DNA from: Nereocystis luetkeana
Taxonomy: Eukaryota > Sar > Phaeophyceae > Laminariales > Laminariaceae
Reading direction: 5' to 3'
Length of the DNA: 64,000 nucleotides
Assembly: GCA_031213475.1 (NCBI GenBank)
Contig: JARUPZ010000019.1
Coordinates: forward strand, 4,939,896-5,003,895
The position numbers and the translations under genes are program-made. The notes under the pieces are model-generated. The model did not search any database and was not told the origin of the DNA. It saw nothing but the letters and a program-made list of their open reading frames with translations. Positions 35,223 to 48,800 of this stretch are shown here, piece by piece (positions within the stretch are counted from its first letter, which is position 1; each line of letters begins with the position of its first letter).

Positions 35223-35855
35223 GAGAAAGAAGGGGAGGGGGGAGTCACGGTGATGTCGACACACAGGCAAAGGGCGGTTCTAGCGTGAATACTTTTACGT
35301 TGCTTGTCGCGGAGGCAGAGTCTTGATTGTTCTTGTTTGTACAAGAGATAGGGTCTATGACAATCATTACTGCTGTTGTACGTATTCATAGAAGAAGAGG
35401 CGCAGTTGATGGTTACTACCGCTGTGGGTAGAGGGAGACTCATCGATACTGCTGCTGTGGGCAGGATATTGAGCTATCATAGTCTATGTAAGTGTACAAA
35501 TGTGAGTTCTTGGGGTGGTAGTGGCTCGGAGGGGGCGCGCAGTGGGATAGGGGGGTGGTTGGCGCCGAGCACGTTGAGTGCTCTTACATCCGCAGGAGCA
35601 CGAGGAGGAGGAGGAGGAGGGGGGGGAGGAATGTTGGAGGTAAAGAGAATAAGAGTAAACTATTAATAGCGACATAACGTAGTTGTGATAAATAGAACAG
35701 TATTAGGAATATAAGAATACGTACTGATACACACAAACCGCGGTAGCCGGTAGTGCTACTGAATAGAACTCGCAGGAAGAAGAAAAATAGCCACAGCAGC
35801 ATATTGTTAGAAATGGCGGCTTGGCGGAGAACGAACCTCGACAACAGCGAGGTCG

Positions 35856-36215
35856 TTTCAGGAACCTACAGCAGTACGTAGGAACCGGGATGAGTTGTCT
35901 ATCTCAACCAGAGAGGTGCAATTTCAGGGTTTTTTTTCCGTCGTGTCTTTTTTTGTTCGTTGCTTTATCTGCTGCTTGCTGGCGCTGTGTACGGGTACAT
36001 TTGTAGCATCTGATCAAGCATTTGATGTTGTGGCAGCCATGTGCTTCAAGCTTCCCCTTTGCGACAGCCACGAACGGTGATTCTGAGTGTTTGTGCGTGA
36101 GCGTGTGTGTATGCCATGTTAACCTACAGCAATACAATAGGAGCCACAGGAACAATCTGTCTCAACGATATGAATAGAGGTGCAACTTCACCTTTTACCT
36201 CTTCGTCTTTTTTTG
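35856..36215 (+). repeat. Direct repeat pair (~90 bp each)
   Basis: About 35,862-35,960 and 36,120-36,215 share 'acctacagca.tac', 'ctgtctcaac' type sequence, 'agaggtgcaa.ttca' and 'cgtctttttttg' in order. They are diverged and function is unknown. Confidence 0.5.
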
Positions 36216-39111
36216 CTGTAATGGGCGTACAGCGTAAACGTAGTTACGCGTAACCAAACAGGTATGGCCGTAACTGGGGTATGTCCCGTGATTACGCCTG
36301 TCCCCGCGTGCCCTCTTATGATACGCGTAGAAAAAAGAAAGCGAAAGAGGGCACGCCATCCACAGCTGAACCGGGCGCGTAACACACACATGCCGAGCTG
36401 CTGCTTCCGTGCACCGCCCTGCCCATGCACTATTGTAACAGCAGTAAAGGTGCGGCTGATTTGCATCGAGTACAACAGTATGCAGGCCACACGGAGTTCC
36501 AGCGCATCTAATTATGTTACCGGGGATACGCCTTTTTCATCGTCGGGGGGGTAAATTCGTGAACACGAATATCCCTCGACATCATTCGTACTATTCGTAC
36601 GTACGAATACTTGTACTGCCTATGGCTGTTTTCCCGTAATTACGTGTAACTTTTCGTGGGCATTGACGTAACGGCTGTGTAGCTGCTCTGTACCGGTATC
36701 CCACCGCAATCTTTTTGACGCTGTAGAAGCCTCGATGATCCCAACCCACACGTTTCCTCTGAATTAAAAAAGCGCCAAGCATCACAGCAGCGGTACCCAG
36801 TAGCAGCAGTTGGGGTGTACAACGCCAGCGAACTTCGCATGGGCTGACATAAAATAGGGCCGCCTGCTGTGTTCCTCTTTTCTTTCATTGCGACACCACC
36901 GAAATTTCAAGTGAACAACACCCCGAAGGTACGTGTATATGACATTGGCAAATACAATCACAACCTGTTGTCCCGACTCGTCGTCCCGGGCGAATGTCAA
37001 ATAATCAACAAAAAATGACCATTGCACAAATATTGCACACCTCGTATGACGTATGACGAGACAGAGTTTTGAGGGAAAAAGCGATACTGCTGTATCACAG
37101 ATCACAGCAGTAGAGGTGTCAATATATTCTTTCAAATATATATATTTTAAACTGCTGTAATGTGTACGAGTGCTGCTGCTGCTGTATGATGCATATGAAT
37201 CATGTGCCAGTTGGTATAAATGGTTGCTTCGATTTTTGACGATAAGACTTCTAACGTCAAATGTCACATCACACCAAGAAAAGTTGAGCTTTGTTACCAA
37301 CTACCTGGTATTCGAGTTCACTGCTGTTTGCTGTTTGATACGTAGTCGTGGACTCTCTCTACAGACGTACGGGTTCTGCCGACGTAACGCAAGGGTTTCG
37401 TCGTGGGTAAAAGGCAAGAAGGACGGAAACATAGGGGGTCACGATCGAGTACCTCGTGCTTGATATGCATACAGAAGTAGCTGCCCGTGCAAAGCAGAGA
37501 CACGCGAGCACACGGCACGACCCTGCTGCCCGCTGCCGATTGATCGGCCTAGCCTACAGACAGTAGGTCTACAACTGTTGTTGTGGTTTCTACTCTCGGG
37601 CACTGGCAGGACGATATGGAACGAGAAGCAGCGGCCGGTGTCGCGGCTTTCCTACCACGCCAGTGGAGCCCCCCCGGGACGTCGCAGAGAATAGTATCAA
37701 CATTGCAATTCGAAGGATATACAACATTACGAGTACCAGGTATCTTATCAGGTACCTGGTACCTGGTATGAGTACTGGCTGTGTGGCACGAGGTTTGTAC
37801 CGACTTGAGCGTAGTATCGTGCGTTGTGTAGTATTGATATTGTAGTAACATACTACCGATGTTGTTGTTGTCACATTAAACCGTTCTTTCTACCCAACAA
37901 AATCCGTGCAAAGCCAGTGCCCAGTCCTGCTTCTACCTGTAGTACTCGTAGTGCAGTGTACGCGCGGGTATGCATTGCACTCTGGTGCATCGTACGTTGT
38001 GGCTCGTACACCTCGTACCATTGTACCTGTTTCACTATGTATCATCATAACGAACATGAACGCAGCATGGACACAATGAGGAGTAACAATAAATTATACC
38101 GGAAACAGACACCCTCGTAAAACAACACCGAGGGCAACATTCACCGACTTTTCTACTGCTTGTACATGCTGATCTGCTGGAACCTGGTGTAACGTAGATA
38201 TTGTACCAGGTACATACAAGGAGGCAACATGCTGTATGCATACGATATTTTTCTACACCTGGTGCCTGGTACTCGTGTATAGCTGATATATACCTGGTAT
38301 TAATAGACGTTACCAAGAGGTACCTGGTAGTAAAGAAAGCTCACAACTCAGATTCTTGCGGCCGACAACATCACGACTCACGACTAACGACGAACATTCG
38401 GTGGGATGGGTTGGGGTGCGTTCACGGAAATAAATTCGCTATTACTTTTCGACTGTTTACACTACGAGTTCGTACTCGAGTTTCGTTAGACTTTCGACTT
38501 TCGACCGCAGGGACTAAATTACTTCTGTTTCGTCTTTCGTTTTTCGTTTTCCCCCCCCCCGTTTTTCCTGCTTTGTTTCTCGTTCGTTTCTTAGGCCCTG
38601 TTTCACACCCACGCCTTGCTGCTGTCGCTACTTGCGGCTCAGTCAACCCAGCATCGGAAAGGTGTTCAGGCTGCTGTGTGAGGCGTGACAGGGTGTTTGG
38701 AGGGATAGACAGGGCTTCAACAGCTTTTTCGGTCAAGAAATCCGATCGAAAAAGTTGAGATCGAAAAAACTCTCTTTCAACAGCAGCCCGTATAGGAAAG
38801 CCCGATCTTGTCTCCGATGGGAAACCGGCTTTTTCGATGCACGTATCCGACTGCGTGAGAATTAACCTTATTACCGGGGTTGTCAAAACGAGGTCTCCTT
38901 CGTAGGGGTGCTTTCTTAACGTCGTCCAAAAGTGAGCCTTCACGTTCTTACTTCTAATATTAATACTGTAAACATTGATTATTTCTTATTCGAGGACCCA
39001 CACTGCCTGTAGCGTACGATCGTACACCGCGTAACAGGCAAGATAAGACCCCCCCTGGAACGAAGATGGTGGCTCTGGAAAGATCTCGTCCAGAAGGTTG
39101 CATATACTCGT

Positions 39112-39217
39112 ATTACGGGGGACCATAGTTAATAGGACCAAATATTGTTAGTAAAAATGGTTAAATATATAGGTTTTTATGTATACCATAGGTCCTATTA
39201 ACTATGGTCCACCGTAA
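39112..39217. mobile_element. MITE family A, copy 3
   Basis: TATTACGGGGGACCATAGTT at the left and AACTATGGTCCACCGTAATA at the right, with centre 'aaatattgttag'. This copy is close to the family consensus and is intact across its full length. Confidence 0.8.
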
Positions 39218-41086
39218 TAGTAGACGCATGGCTCGGTCACAAGCAAAACGATTAGCCAGTGGCCAAAACTCGAACCGTACGTATATAGTGTTAATAGCAG
39301 CAGTCAGGTCCGTATTGTATGTATAGTAGCAGCAGTCATCCGTACAGCAAACAGCAGCACCAGGTAGGTATATGTGATTCGGTTCTGGTTCTGTCGTGTT
39401 TGTGGCGTGAGCATCTATGCACAGAACTACTGCTGTACCTCGTACGAGTGCAGCAGCAGTAGTGCCGGGATGTACCATACACGAATCGTTTCAATTTGCT
39501 CCTTGTACCTGGTACCTCGTACCAGGTACCTGGTACGTATTTGTACCGGTAAGACAAGTATGTACAGACAGCCTTTCAGACAAACAGGGCGTACCGGTAC
39601 GACGGTGCGGCCAGTGTGAGACGAAATCGGTACAGGGTACAGGTACACATACCCGGACGTAAATATCCTCCGTGCCCGTGCCCGGGGGTACCAGTGTTTG
39701 ACAGCATGAGTAACAGAGTACAAGAGCACAAATCACAACAGAGCACAGGGCAGGAGTACTCGTAGTGGCTGCTGTTCCGTTTCCTGGATTCCTGGATGTA
39801 CAGCAGTACCTGCTGTTGGGTGCTGAAAATAATAACCTCATCCTGACAGAATTCATCATTATACTCTGCACGTACATAGTTGGCAATGAATTGTCGCGAA
39901 CCGTGTTTGGGAGGAGCCGTTTGTTGTACGTACGTATATCTCCGCCCCCATCAACCTCGGTCATGGCCGCTGCTGTTCGCTCCTTGCCGTCTCTACGAGC
40001 ACTACTTCGAGCACCGGTCGGCTGGTCGCCGCCGTGCTATTATTATTCATAGTAGACCACCGTCTAAACGCGACGCACATCTCACTCTCACGCATCTCCA
40101 ACGTCTCCTACCAACGCATCCCAAGGAAGGATCGGTACATGGCTCCGGCGGGACTACTTCTTTCTGTGTCGTGTCCTACTTATTAATAGTATTATACCAC
40201 GTCTTTACTGTGCGACGTACGCGATTATACGAAAAAATCGTTCTGAGCAGCGCAAGCCCCAAGCAGAAGTGGGGTCCGCACTGATATCGGCGTTCTATCT
40301 AGATGATTGCGCGAAGTCGGGGCTCTTTGCGCACTACCGGACGGTCCTGGCGGGTTTTCTGTCACTCGTCCGTTAGCAAGTGCACAGCACGTAAATATAG
40401 GCGGTGTGGTTTTGACGGTTCTGCTTTTCTGGGGCGCGCTGGTGCAGCTGCTGCATCGACTTGCTTAGCTCGATACAGCGAATAATCGAGACCCTGGCTC
40501 ACCGACACGAAGCGGAAGCCCTTCGGTTCATCCTCAGAGCTGGGTCTTCGTGCAGTTCTACCCGCCTGGCTACCGTTCACCGTTCGCCTGCTTCGTGCTC
40601 TATCAGCAGTCGCACAAACTTGTTTACGCTGCCTCTCAAGAAATCCCCGATTTCCTGCACAAGAAAGCCTTTAAATATATATAAAACCCCTTTCGACACC
40701 AAAAGCAAAAGCACCTCGAAAGGCACAACCGCAGCAGCAGCAGCAGCAGCAGCGCAATAGAAAAGGAAGGTGAGATATAGGATATGCCGTCGATTCATCT
40801 GAGTTTTATGGTTTTGCCCCGATGGATCCATCCGCGCGAAGGAGCCATCGGCGTTACCCACAGGGTCAAAAACCTTGGCTTCCCTGCTGTGCGGCGGTGA
40901 TCAATCATCCTATTGGCGCGCGGGCGTGGGGCAGCCATTATCTTGGGGTTGGCTGCGCACCGGCTGTCGTGCAAAGGCAGTGCTACGAAGACCCGTGTAT
41001 TTCTGTCGGCATATGTTCCCGCAAGCACTCGGTCGTTGAGTGGCGGCAATTGAAGAAATGAAAGAAAAGCAACGCAAAACTCTGTT

Positions 41087-41590
41087 TTTGGATTGCTATC
41101 ATAAAGTCAATGTTAATACAATACCAGGTACGTACCAGGTAGTATTTTGTGTTTTCTCGCAAGCAAACCCGATGTGGTGTGTGGTGTGGTGGTGTGTGCT
41201 TCCCTCTCCGAGAACTGCTCCGACACCCCCCATGTTTTCATATTGCTTCATGGGGAGGGGGACAGCAGGGGGAGTGGATACGGGCGGAAAACACTTAATG
41301 GTGAAGGCAAAATATATTATATTGGCACATCCAGGGGCTTCAAGACCAAGACCCCCCCCCACCCCCCGATGTTGTTGTTTTGGATTGCTATCATAAAATC
41401 AATATTTATAGTATTTTGTGTTTTCTCTCTCCGGGAACTGCTCCGACTCCCCCCATGTTTAAGATTGCTTCATGGGGAGGGGAGGGAGACAGCAGGGGAG
41501 TGGATACGGGCGGAAAAAACTTAATGGTGAAGGCAAAATATATTATATTGGCATATCCAGGGGCATCAAGACCCCCCCCCTCTTGCTGTT
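41087..41590 (+). repeat. Tandem duplication, two ~220-290-bp units
   Basis: Both units start 'ttggattgctatcataaa' and share 'tattttgtgttttctc', 'gaactgctccgac', 'ttgcttcatggggagggg' and 'tggatacgggcggaaaa', then 'ggcaaaatatattatattgg', ending at a C run. Unit 1 contains two TACCAGGTA motifs that unit 2 lacks. Confidence 0.75.
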
Positions 41591-42669
41591 GTTGTCTAGG
41601 CCCCCTCTCACCTCCTCCTCCTCCCTATTCTCGTTTGGTCCTCTGCCATTTCGTCGTCGATTTTCAATTTGGCGACCCGTGGGGGGTCCCGCGAAGCAGG
41701 CAGGGCTTGTGTGTTGCATCTCACCCCTCGCTTCGCTTCTCGGCTGAGGTGGCTTGTCCCTGAGGAGGAGTGGGAGGAATATTGGCCACCATGCAGTGCG
41801 CAAGTGAGTGTCATGTCATTATATGATGAGGTCAAAAGTCAGGTACAGCAGGATCCTCGAAGGAGACGAATAAAGTTGAAAACAACCCCTTATTCCCGAC
41901 TCCAGGGAAAAAAGACGTCATCCTGGACAGGTCTGATATGATATTGCACATAGATCACTTGCAAGTATTAATGGCGAGACTTTGCTTCTCCGAACGAAAA
42001 AAGAAACAAGAGAATGAGTTGAGATGCTGAGACTTCTCAGTCGTTAGCCCTCGATCCCCAGCCCTTGCGGCAGCGCGGGGCGTCTCGGGGTCTATCTCGA
42101 TTTCACGTCTCTCGTTTTTACTCGTCACACGAAAATCATTTGGGAGTTTCGAGTGCCGTACGTGGGCCCGTAAAGAAAGGTTGCTTTGCGGCTGGCTGCG
42201 AGAGAAGGGGCGTTATACAGCGGCAACGAGCATGGCAACGACATTGCGGCAGGCACCCGTTTTGGCATTACACCCCCCGAAGGCTCTCACGTCTACGAGT
42301 ATGAACCCATCCTCTGAAACTGTACATTTACAGCAAGTACCTGGCATGTACGCATGTATCATATGCGCACACCCATAAGGATACGGTAACAGCCACTTGC
42401 TGACAACGACTCAACACATTTATGGAGCACAGCGAGAAATACCGTAGATATAAGTACGATATTTTTGGCCCTGTGCTCTAGCGCTCCTCGGTGTTTTTTA
42501 GACGTATTTTTTTGCGTTGTTCGTGCTAGCGCGAGATGAGGTTCACATCACGGGACAAAACCCCCTCATCGGGATCCCCGACCCCGACTGTGTCGGGGGC
42601 GGCCTCGGGCTTGCTTGCGCCGTCCCCTGGCTGCCGGCTGGCCGGGTGTGCCGGCTGGCCGGGTGTGAG

Positions 42670-43040
42670 TCCGTCAGCTGTGAGTGGGGCCAGTTGAGTG
42701 GTCGATACTTGATTTACAACAGTCTCGTGTCCAAAGAATTTGGTTGACGGCTTACCTTGCCCTACGTTTGTCCCGTCAAACCCTCTTCTAAAATATCATA
42801 GTTCTCACCTTTGGCATGTCCGTGACAGCTGTGGCCGGATTCGCTGTGCTCGTTTCTCACAGAAACTTTTTTATTTAAACGTCAACTGTGAGTTGGACTA
42901 GTTGAGTGGGTCATGCTTGACTTATCATAGTATCGTGACCAAAGATTTTGGTTGATGGCCTACCTTTGCCCCGTCAGGCCTACCTTTGCCCCGTCAAGCC
43001 TTCTTCTGAAGTGTAATAGTGTGGAGCATTGGAATATCCT
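42670..43040 (+). repeat. Diverged tandem duplication (~165-bp units)
   Basis: 'Gtcagctgtgagt', 'agttgagtggtc', 'tcgtgtccaaagaatttggt' and 'cccgtcaaaccctcttct' at 42,675-42,795 are matched in order by 42,885-43,015. No coding support. Confidence 0.5.
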
Positions 43041-43861
43041 TGACGGCTGCCCGTCAAGGGGCAAATATGCCGTCAACCGACATCTATGCTCGCTCGTGAC
43101 GGTAAAAATATTCTGTTTTCGATGCCAGCACCCAGATTGGACCTCTTCTCCTTCGGCCGAAACGGGAGAGGCCGCATTCTCCGCGGCTTTTGATAGCTCA
43201 TGGCGACAAGAGTGTGGGGAATATGGGCTGGGGTTGCGGGTGTCATGCTCCGCCGTTGCTTGTGCGTCGAGGGTCGGGCGTTTCAGAATCGAGTGTCGAA
43301 ATTCCCTTTCGACTATTTTACGTGTGAAAGCACTAGTTTTGCGCACAGCTGTTGAGATTCGTAGTCTATAGCATATGGCCGCGAAACGAGCGTCGCGAGC
43401 CTCTTCGGCTGCTGTGCACGCCGGGCGACCAGACTCCTTAAGGCAGAGAGGACGGGATCTTTGGTGTCGACCGAATCGGATGTGCCTACGCCGCGGCAGG
43501 AGCGGTACGGTGTTGGAGGTACAAACGGTGCCTACGAAATTAATTTGGTACACACGGCACTGTCAGACAGTGAGTGTCACGTGCATCGTGGAGTTTTGGT
43601 TGTGTTGCGAAGGCGTTTTGTATTATTCTAGTAGCTACCAAGAAAAAAAGAAGTCATGAACGAGTACATGTATGCATGTATGTGTGCATTACGCTTACCC
43701 TGCAACATGTTGCGTTGCTGACCCTCGCGGGTATGATTATGCCTTTCCTCGTCGTGCCTACTGCTGTAGAGATGAATGGAGTACACACTCGATGAGACTC
43801 GAATCCACAACTTGGCTTTAGTAGGGACGAGATTCACCCAGTACAAAGTAACTCCATCGGG

Positions 43862-44220
43862 GATGCCATGTCACCTTCCCTCGTCGTGCCCCACGGTGCT
43901 TCCCTGCCTCACCTGCTGTGCCGAAGGCGGCCTCGGGCGTGCGTGATGTGATATACTGCTGCTGCTTCGTGCAGCTGCTGTGTTGCTCTGCTGTTGCTGC
44001 TGCTGCTGCTCACGCAGTCCGCCTCACGAAGGCCTGGGATGTAGTATTGTGCCTTTCCTCCTCGTGCGCCACCGGGCTCCCCTTCCTCTACTGATGTGCC
44101 AGGAGCAGCCTTGGGCGTGCATGATGCGGCTGTTCCTGCCCCTGTGCCGCTGCTCTGGTGCTGCTGTTGTGCACGTGCTACTACTGTGCTGTTCAGCTGC
44201 TGCTGTTGCCATGTCTGCGA
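43862..44220 (+). repeat. CTG-rich tandem repeat (~175-bp units)
   Basis: Units starting near 43,865 and 44,040 share 'ccttccctcgtcgtgc'/'cctttcctcctcgtgc', 'gatgtgcc', 'cttgggcgtgcatgatg' and CTG-rich tails. A partial unit precedes at about 43,735. Poly-Ala, Leu and Gln frames are repeat artefacts. Confidence 0.5.
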
Positions 44221-45231
44221 TATGTTTTTGCTGCTAACCCCCGTGAGAATGGTTATTACGCAAGTCACCTCCGCATCTTGAAGTTGAAAGACGGATCCAT
44301 CTGCTTCGGAAGCCGTGCGAGTACAGTCTCGTAATTGACATTTATTTGGCGTCTCGGCGGAGGTCTCGTGCCAGCGTAGTTTTCGTACGACACGCACCTG
44401 TACGCTATGCTGCTGCTGCTTGCTGCTGCTGCTGAGTTTACCGCACCAACGTAATCGCCGGCGCTTCGCACTGTCGATTAGCTCGATCGACTGCTGCTCA
44501 ACTAACTGTTTTGTGGATATCTGCACATGAAGTATACAGTACGGACACCGAGCGTCTCGTACGTGAATAGAAAAGTGCTGCTTGCTGCTGTACGAACGAG
44601 TTATGTGTTGTGTTGGATAGCGGATGGCAATGGTCGTTTTTCTTGTGTTTCGAGCGTTTTATTTCATCTCACTCAAAGTTGTTTTTTATATTGCACTCCT
44701 TGGCAGTACTGTCGCACTAACAGCCTCGAGTTGCATACCGGTACGCGCTCAGCCATAACGGGCATGCGCGGGGAGCCGCGGGCCGGCGCCAGCCCGCCGC
44801 GACGAAGCCCCCCCTTGTATATAATACAGTATTCGTCGACGAAACGTTTTCACCCGGCCTAGCATATTGCGACCCCTCCCCCCCCTCCTTGGTCGTGAAA
44901 AATAAAGCCTCCGAACGGGTGTGAGTGTTTTCTTTGCAACGTTGGTCTGCGCCGCATAAAAGACAGGAAGGAAGGAACTGTTCGCTTATTTGCGATGCTG
45001 ATGGGTATGATGTATACCAGGTATGCAACTTTTCATTGTTATTTTTTATCCTCCGGCGGATTGGTAAAAATAAAGCTTGAGCTCACCACACTGCGTGCCA
45101 GTGTGTCTCTCATGCTTGATACGATCGCATAGAATATTCTCCCTGCCGCCCCTCCGGTTTCCGTACGCGGCCCTCCGTACCCCGCCACTCGAAAATGGCG
45201 GGGACGACAACGACAACGACGGCCGTGGAAC

Positions 45232-45370
45232 CGCACCAAACCAAACCAAAACAACACGAAACAAAACACAAAACAAAACAACACAAAACGAAACAAAACC
45301 TGACCAAACAAAACAAAACAAAACCAAACCGCATTGAACCGAACCGAACCGAACCGAACCGAACCGATAT
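45232..45370 (+). repeat. A/C-only minisatellite grading into (GAACC)n
   Basis: An AACCAAAC/AAAACAAC tract runs into five units of GAACC. The plus strand is almost devoid of T over about 140 bp. A similar (GAACC)n lies at about 60,545-60,565. Confidence 0.7.
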
Positions 45371-45825
45371 TTTACCAAAACCTGACTTAATACCGAAACG
45401 AAACCAAACAAACGAGCATACAAATAAAATTGCGAGACCCCTCGGAACTTGATTTTTTTTTGTAATATACCTGGGAGTATGGAGCCGACCAAAAAAACGG
45501 TGATATTTTGCGATCTACCACGTAAACAACTACATTACAGTAGGGAGAGCATGCAGCAGCAGTGCAAGTATTTTCACCATGCTGCGTGGGTGTCGTACGG
45601 CTCATTTACGTTGCAGTTCGGACACATCCCCTATCCCCTACCCCAGGAACCCGGGCTGCTTAGTGTGGCAAATGTTGTAGTCAAAATGTGTACCAGGTAT
45701 AATATATACGTACATACATACATGAATATTGTGGAGTATTTTGCTTATTTCCCTCCGACGTTGCAAAGGGATTAATGGACGCCCCCCGCCCCGCCCGTCC
45801 CGCCTCCTTAAATATGCGTTTGTAG

Positions 45826-48800
45826 TATCGGGACAGACGCCGGAGGTCCCGGTGGTGTCGAAGAAGTCGGGCCACCTGTTCGAGAAGCGGCTTGTCGTCA
45901 AGTTCATCGAAACCGAGGGAACGGTGAGGAGGCGCAGCGGTCTATATGTATCAATATTACAATATTACGGGGGACCATATTCAATAGGACCTACCGTACA
46001 CAAAAACTATATATTTCGCTTTTTTATTGACAATATTTGGTCCTACTTATTTACTATATTCCCCCGTAATAGTAGTACTTGGACGGGACCACACGTATGG
46101 CAGAAATCGTGGTGTGGTATTGATACTTATATCACTATTTGCTCTCTTTATTGTTTTTGGTGTTGTGTTCGGAGGGTGAGCGGGGGGGGGGGGGGGGGGG
46201 GGGGAGCAGGTGTGATACAGGGGTGGTTGTTATGCGTGAATTCCAGGGGGGGGAAAGTAGTAGAAATAGTGAGGCGACTACTAATTTCGAGAGAATATGT
46301 TAATAATATCCAGAGCCCAATACGGTGTGTACACATGCGGGGGATATCTGTTTTTTGGGTCCAGCGTGGGTTCCGGTTGCTTTCGTCATGAGCGTTCAAG
46401 AGCAGCACGTTCGCAACAACCAGTCAGAGTTACGAGTATGGGTGAGAGATTTGTCTTGTGCTGGTGTGATGCATGAGGGTCCGGGGTGCGCTGTCCCATG
46501 GCCGGGGGTCGCGTCCGAGGTTGTTGCCGTGTCACTGCTGCTCTATGATTGACAGGAGTTTCTCTGCCCGTCTAAGTCTGCCTGTCTCTACCACAGCAGT
46601 CGCAGGCCGACGGATTTTACGACACAAAACGGAGGGCGTTTCCTGTCCTCCCCCCCCCCCCCCCCCCCGCTCCGCCCCGCCCCGCCCCACCCCGCCCGTC
46701 GGCTGAGGGAGGGAGGTTGAGAGAGAGGGGCAATGGGCGGGCGCGCTGGTCGGAATGCGTGGGAAGGCTAACGGCTGCGGGGGAGTAACTCGCGTGATCG
46801 TCAGATCAGCGTTTGATTGATGTGTTGCTACAAGACTAGACCACAGCAACAGTAGTGGTGGAGCAGGGTAAGCAGGAAACGTATACCTGTTATTAGTCGA
46901 GGGGGGGGGGGGCGGGGGCTATCGCGAACATCGCGTCCTGCCCACGGTGTGCAATGCACTATTAATAGTGTTTTCTCTTGTGGTGTCGTTTATTTGGAGA
47001 ATTTAGACCCCGGGGCGTTCCGCTTTTTTTTTTCTAGCCATCTCAAACAAACCAAGAGCAGCAGGAGCCACACCGGAAAGGCGATCGCCCTCTTGTATGC
47101 GAAACCGCCGCGTGATTATGATGGAACGTGCGCCAGTACTGGGTGAGAGGCAAGGCAAGGCGAGGCGAGGTACGGCAGTCTTCTGCTACCGCTCGCCCCG
47201 CGAAGAGGATGTCCGGCCGCCTTGCTTGCTCAACACAACGTCCTACGAGCAACATAGGAGGCATTTCACCATGGGGGGATCCTTCCCCCCCCCCCCCCCT
47301 CCCCTCCTCTCGCTGTCACCCCCATGCTGTTGTCGTTCGTCTGCCTGTCTGTCTATCCCGACGAGCAAAGACGCCCGCCATGGATGCATTAGTGCATGCT
47401 TGCTGCCCCTGCGAGCCCCTCTGATCTCTATCCGCCGTCTATTTCCGCTGCTATATGTGTACGGCAGTGTCCCGCCACGGGAGAGGAGCTGACAGTAGAT
47501 GACTTGCTGGAGCTCCGATCGGACAAGGCGGTCAAGCCCCGCCCTGTCGAGGCCGCCTCCATCCCCGGCCTCTTGGCTATAATGCAGGTCAGCGCCGAAG
47601 GCGTTATTGTCGAGGGGTGGGAGGTGGTAGGGGTTGGCGGTAGTAGGATACGCTCTCGAAAGAAAGGAGTTTTGTACTCTGCGCGCGGTGCGTAGGAGTA
47701 GGAGAGTATGTTGTATTCTTTGTTTTGTTTTCCCAAGGGAGGGTAGGAGGGGGGCAAGGGTGGGCGGGCGGGGGACGGGCGGGGGGGGGCATTCCTGCCC
47801 CTCCCGAAAGAAAAATAACATGAGGCTACTGCTGCTGTACGATCCCAACCTACACAGTAAGTACACCGCGCAGTTTACGCAGTGCTTGCTGTGTGTGCCC
47901 GCCAAAACAGAAAACATTGAAGAAACTATCGCCTCGTTTCTGTGTTGCACGGCGATATCTTGTTGTCGCGCCCTCTGGCCAAGCTCATTAATAAACTTAG
48001 CTCCTCCTGTACGAGTAAACACGGAGTTCTTATGCTCCCGTCTGTGCCGCCGTCCGCCCGTCTTTGGCCTCGAGCAGAACGAGTGGGACGACCTGATGCT
48101 CGAGACGCACACCCTCAAGCAGCACCTGGACCAGACGAGGCAGGAGCTGAGCCAAGCCCTGTACCAGGTGAGATCGCATGCACCTCTCCAGTGGGGCTCT
48201 GGTGGCCCGGGGGGGGGGGCGGGGGGCTCGGGACGGCGCTGGCGAGCATCGGCTCGAACCTAAGCTATGTATGTAGATATGTAGATCTACTGTACTATCT
48301 TGTAGGGCACCGACGCTTTGTTCATTTGACACTATCGGCGTTCCCAGGCAGGGAGAGAATGTTGCAAGCGGGTCTCAGGCCTTGTCCGACGTATGTTAGG
48401 TGCGCGCTCGTGGGCGTTAGCGGGATCGTTTCGTGTTGCCGTGCGCCACGTTGACGTGTTTCTCGTTGTTGGGTCGTCGTTCAAGATTGTTGTTCGGTCC
48501 ACGTTTATTTGTCCCGCGTGCTCCGTCCCACGCGTTCGTTCCATGTTACCGTTTCCGTGACATCGATTATCCTGACAGTTTCCAGTGATAGTGTCGTGTT
48601 CGCACGTATTTCGTTCATTCAGTAAATGCTACTGTTGTATCAAGTTTTCACACTTGCTTGTACCTCGGACGTCATTGGTAGATAAGCGATAGGTATGTAC
48701 CATGTTTCCGCCGCCAGGGACCAGCAGAAGGCGTTTTGCACGCCGGAGCTCATTACGCCCGACCGCAACAACGCCCCTGCTTTCGCGCGCGCGGTTTTTT

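Larger units (their letters stand above)
33431..45825. other. Intergenic, repeat-rich, no supported gene
   Basis: Besides the family R, inverted-repeat and MITE copies listed separately, this stretch has many TACCAGGTA motifs (16 exact between 34.2 and 45.7 kb), CTG-rich sequence and several tandem duplications. ORFs at 36,782-37,300 (-), 38,201-38,758 (+) and 38,422-38,943 (-) show no recognisable domain. Missing 5' exons of the Cys-rich gene (minus strand) and the missing first exon of PRP19 (plus strand) may lie here, but I could not identify them. Confidence 0.5.

Noticed and set aside
36782..37300. 172-codon minus-strand ORF
   Set aside because: No recognisable domain; the region contains repeats and motif insertions.
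38422..38943. 173-codon minus-strand ORF
   Set aside because: Contains repeated 'ttttcgatc' words and low-complexity ends; no family recognised, so not called.
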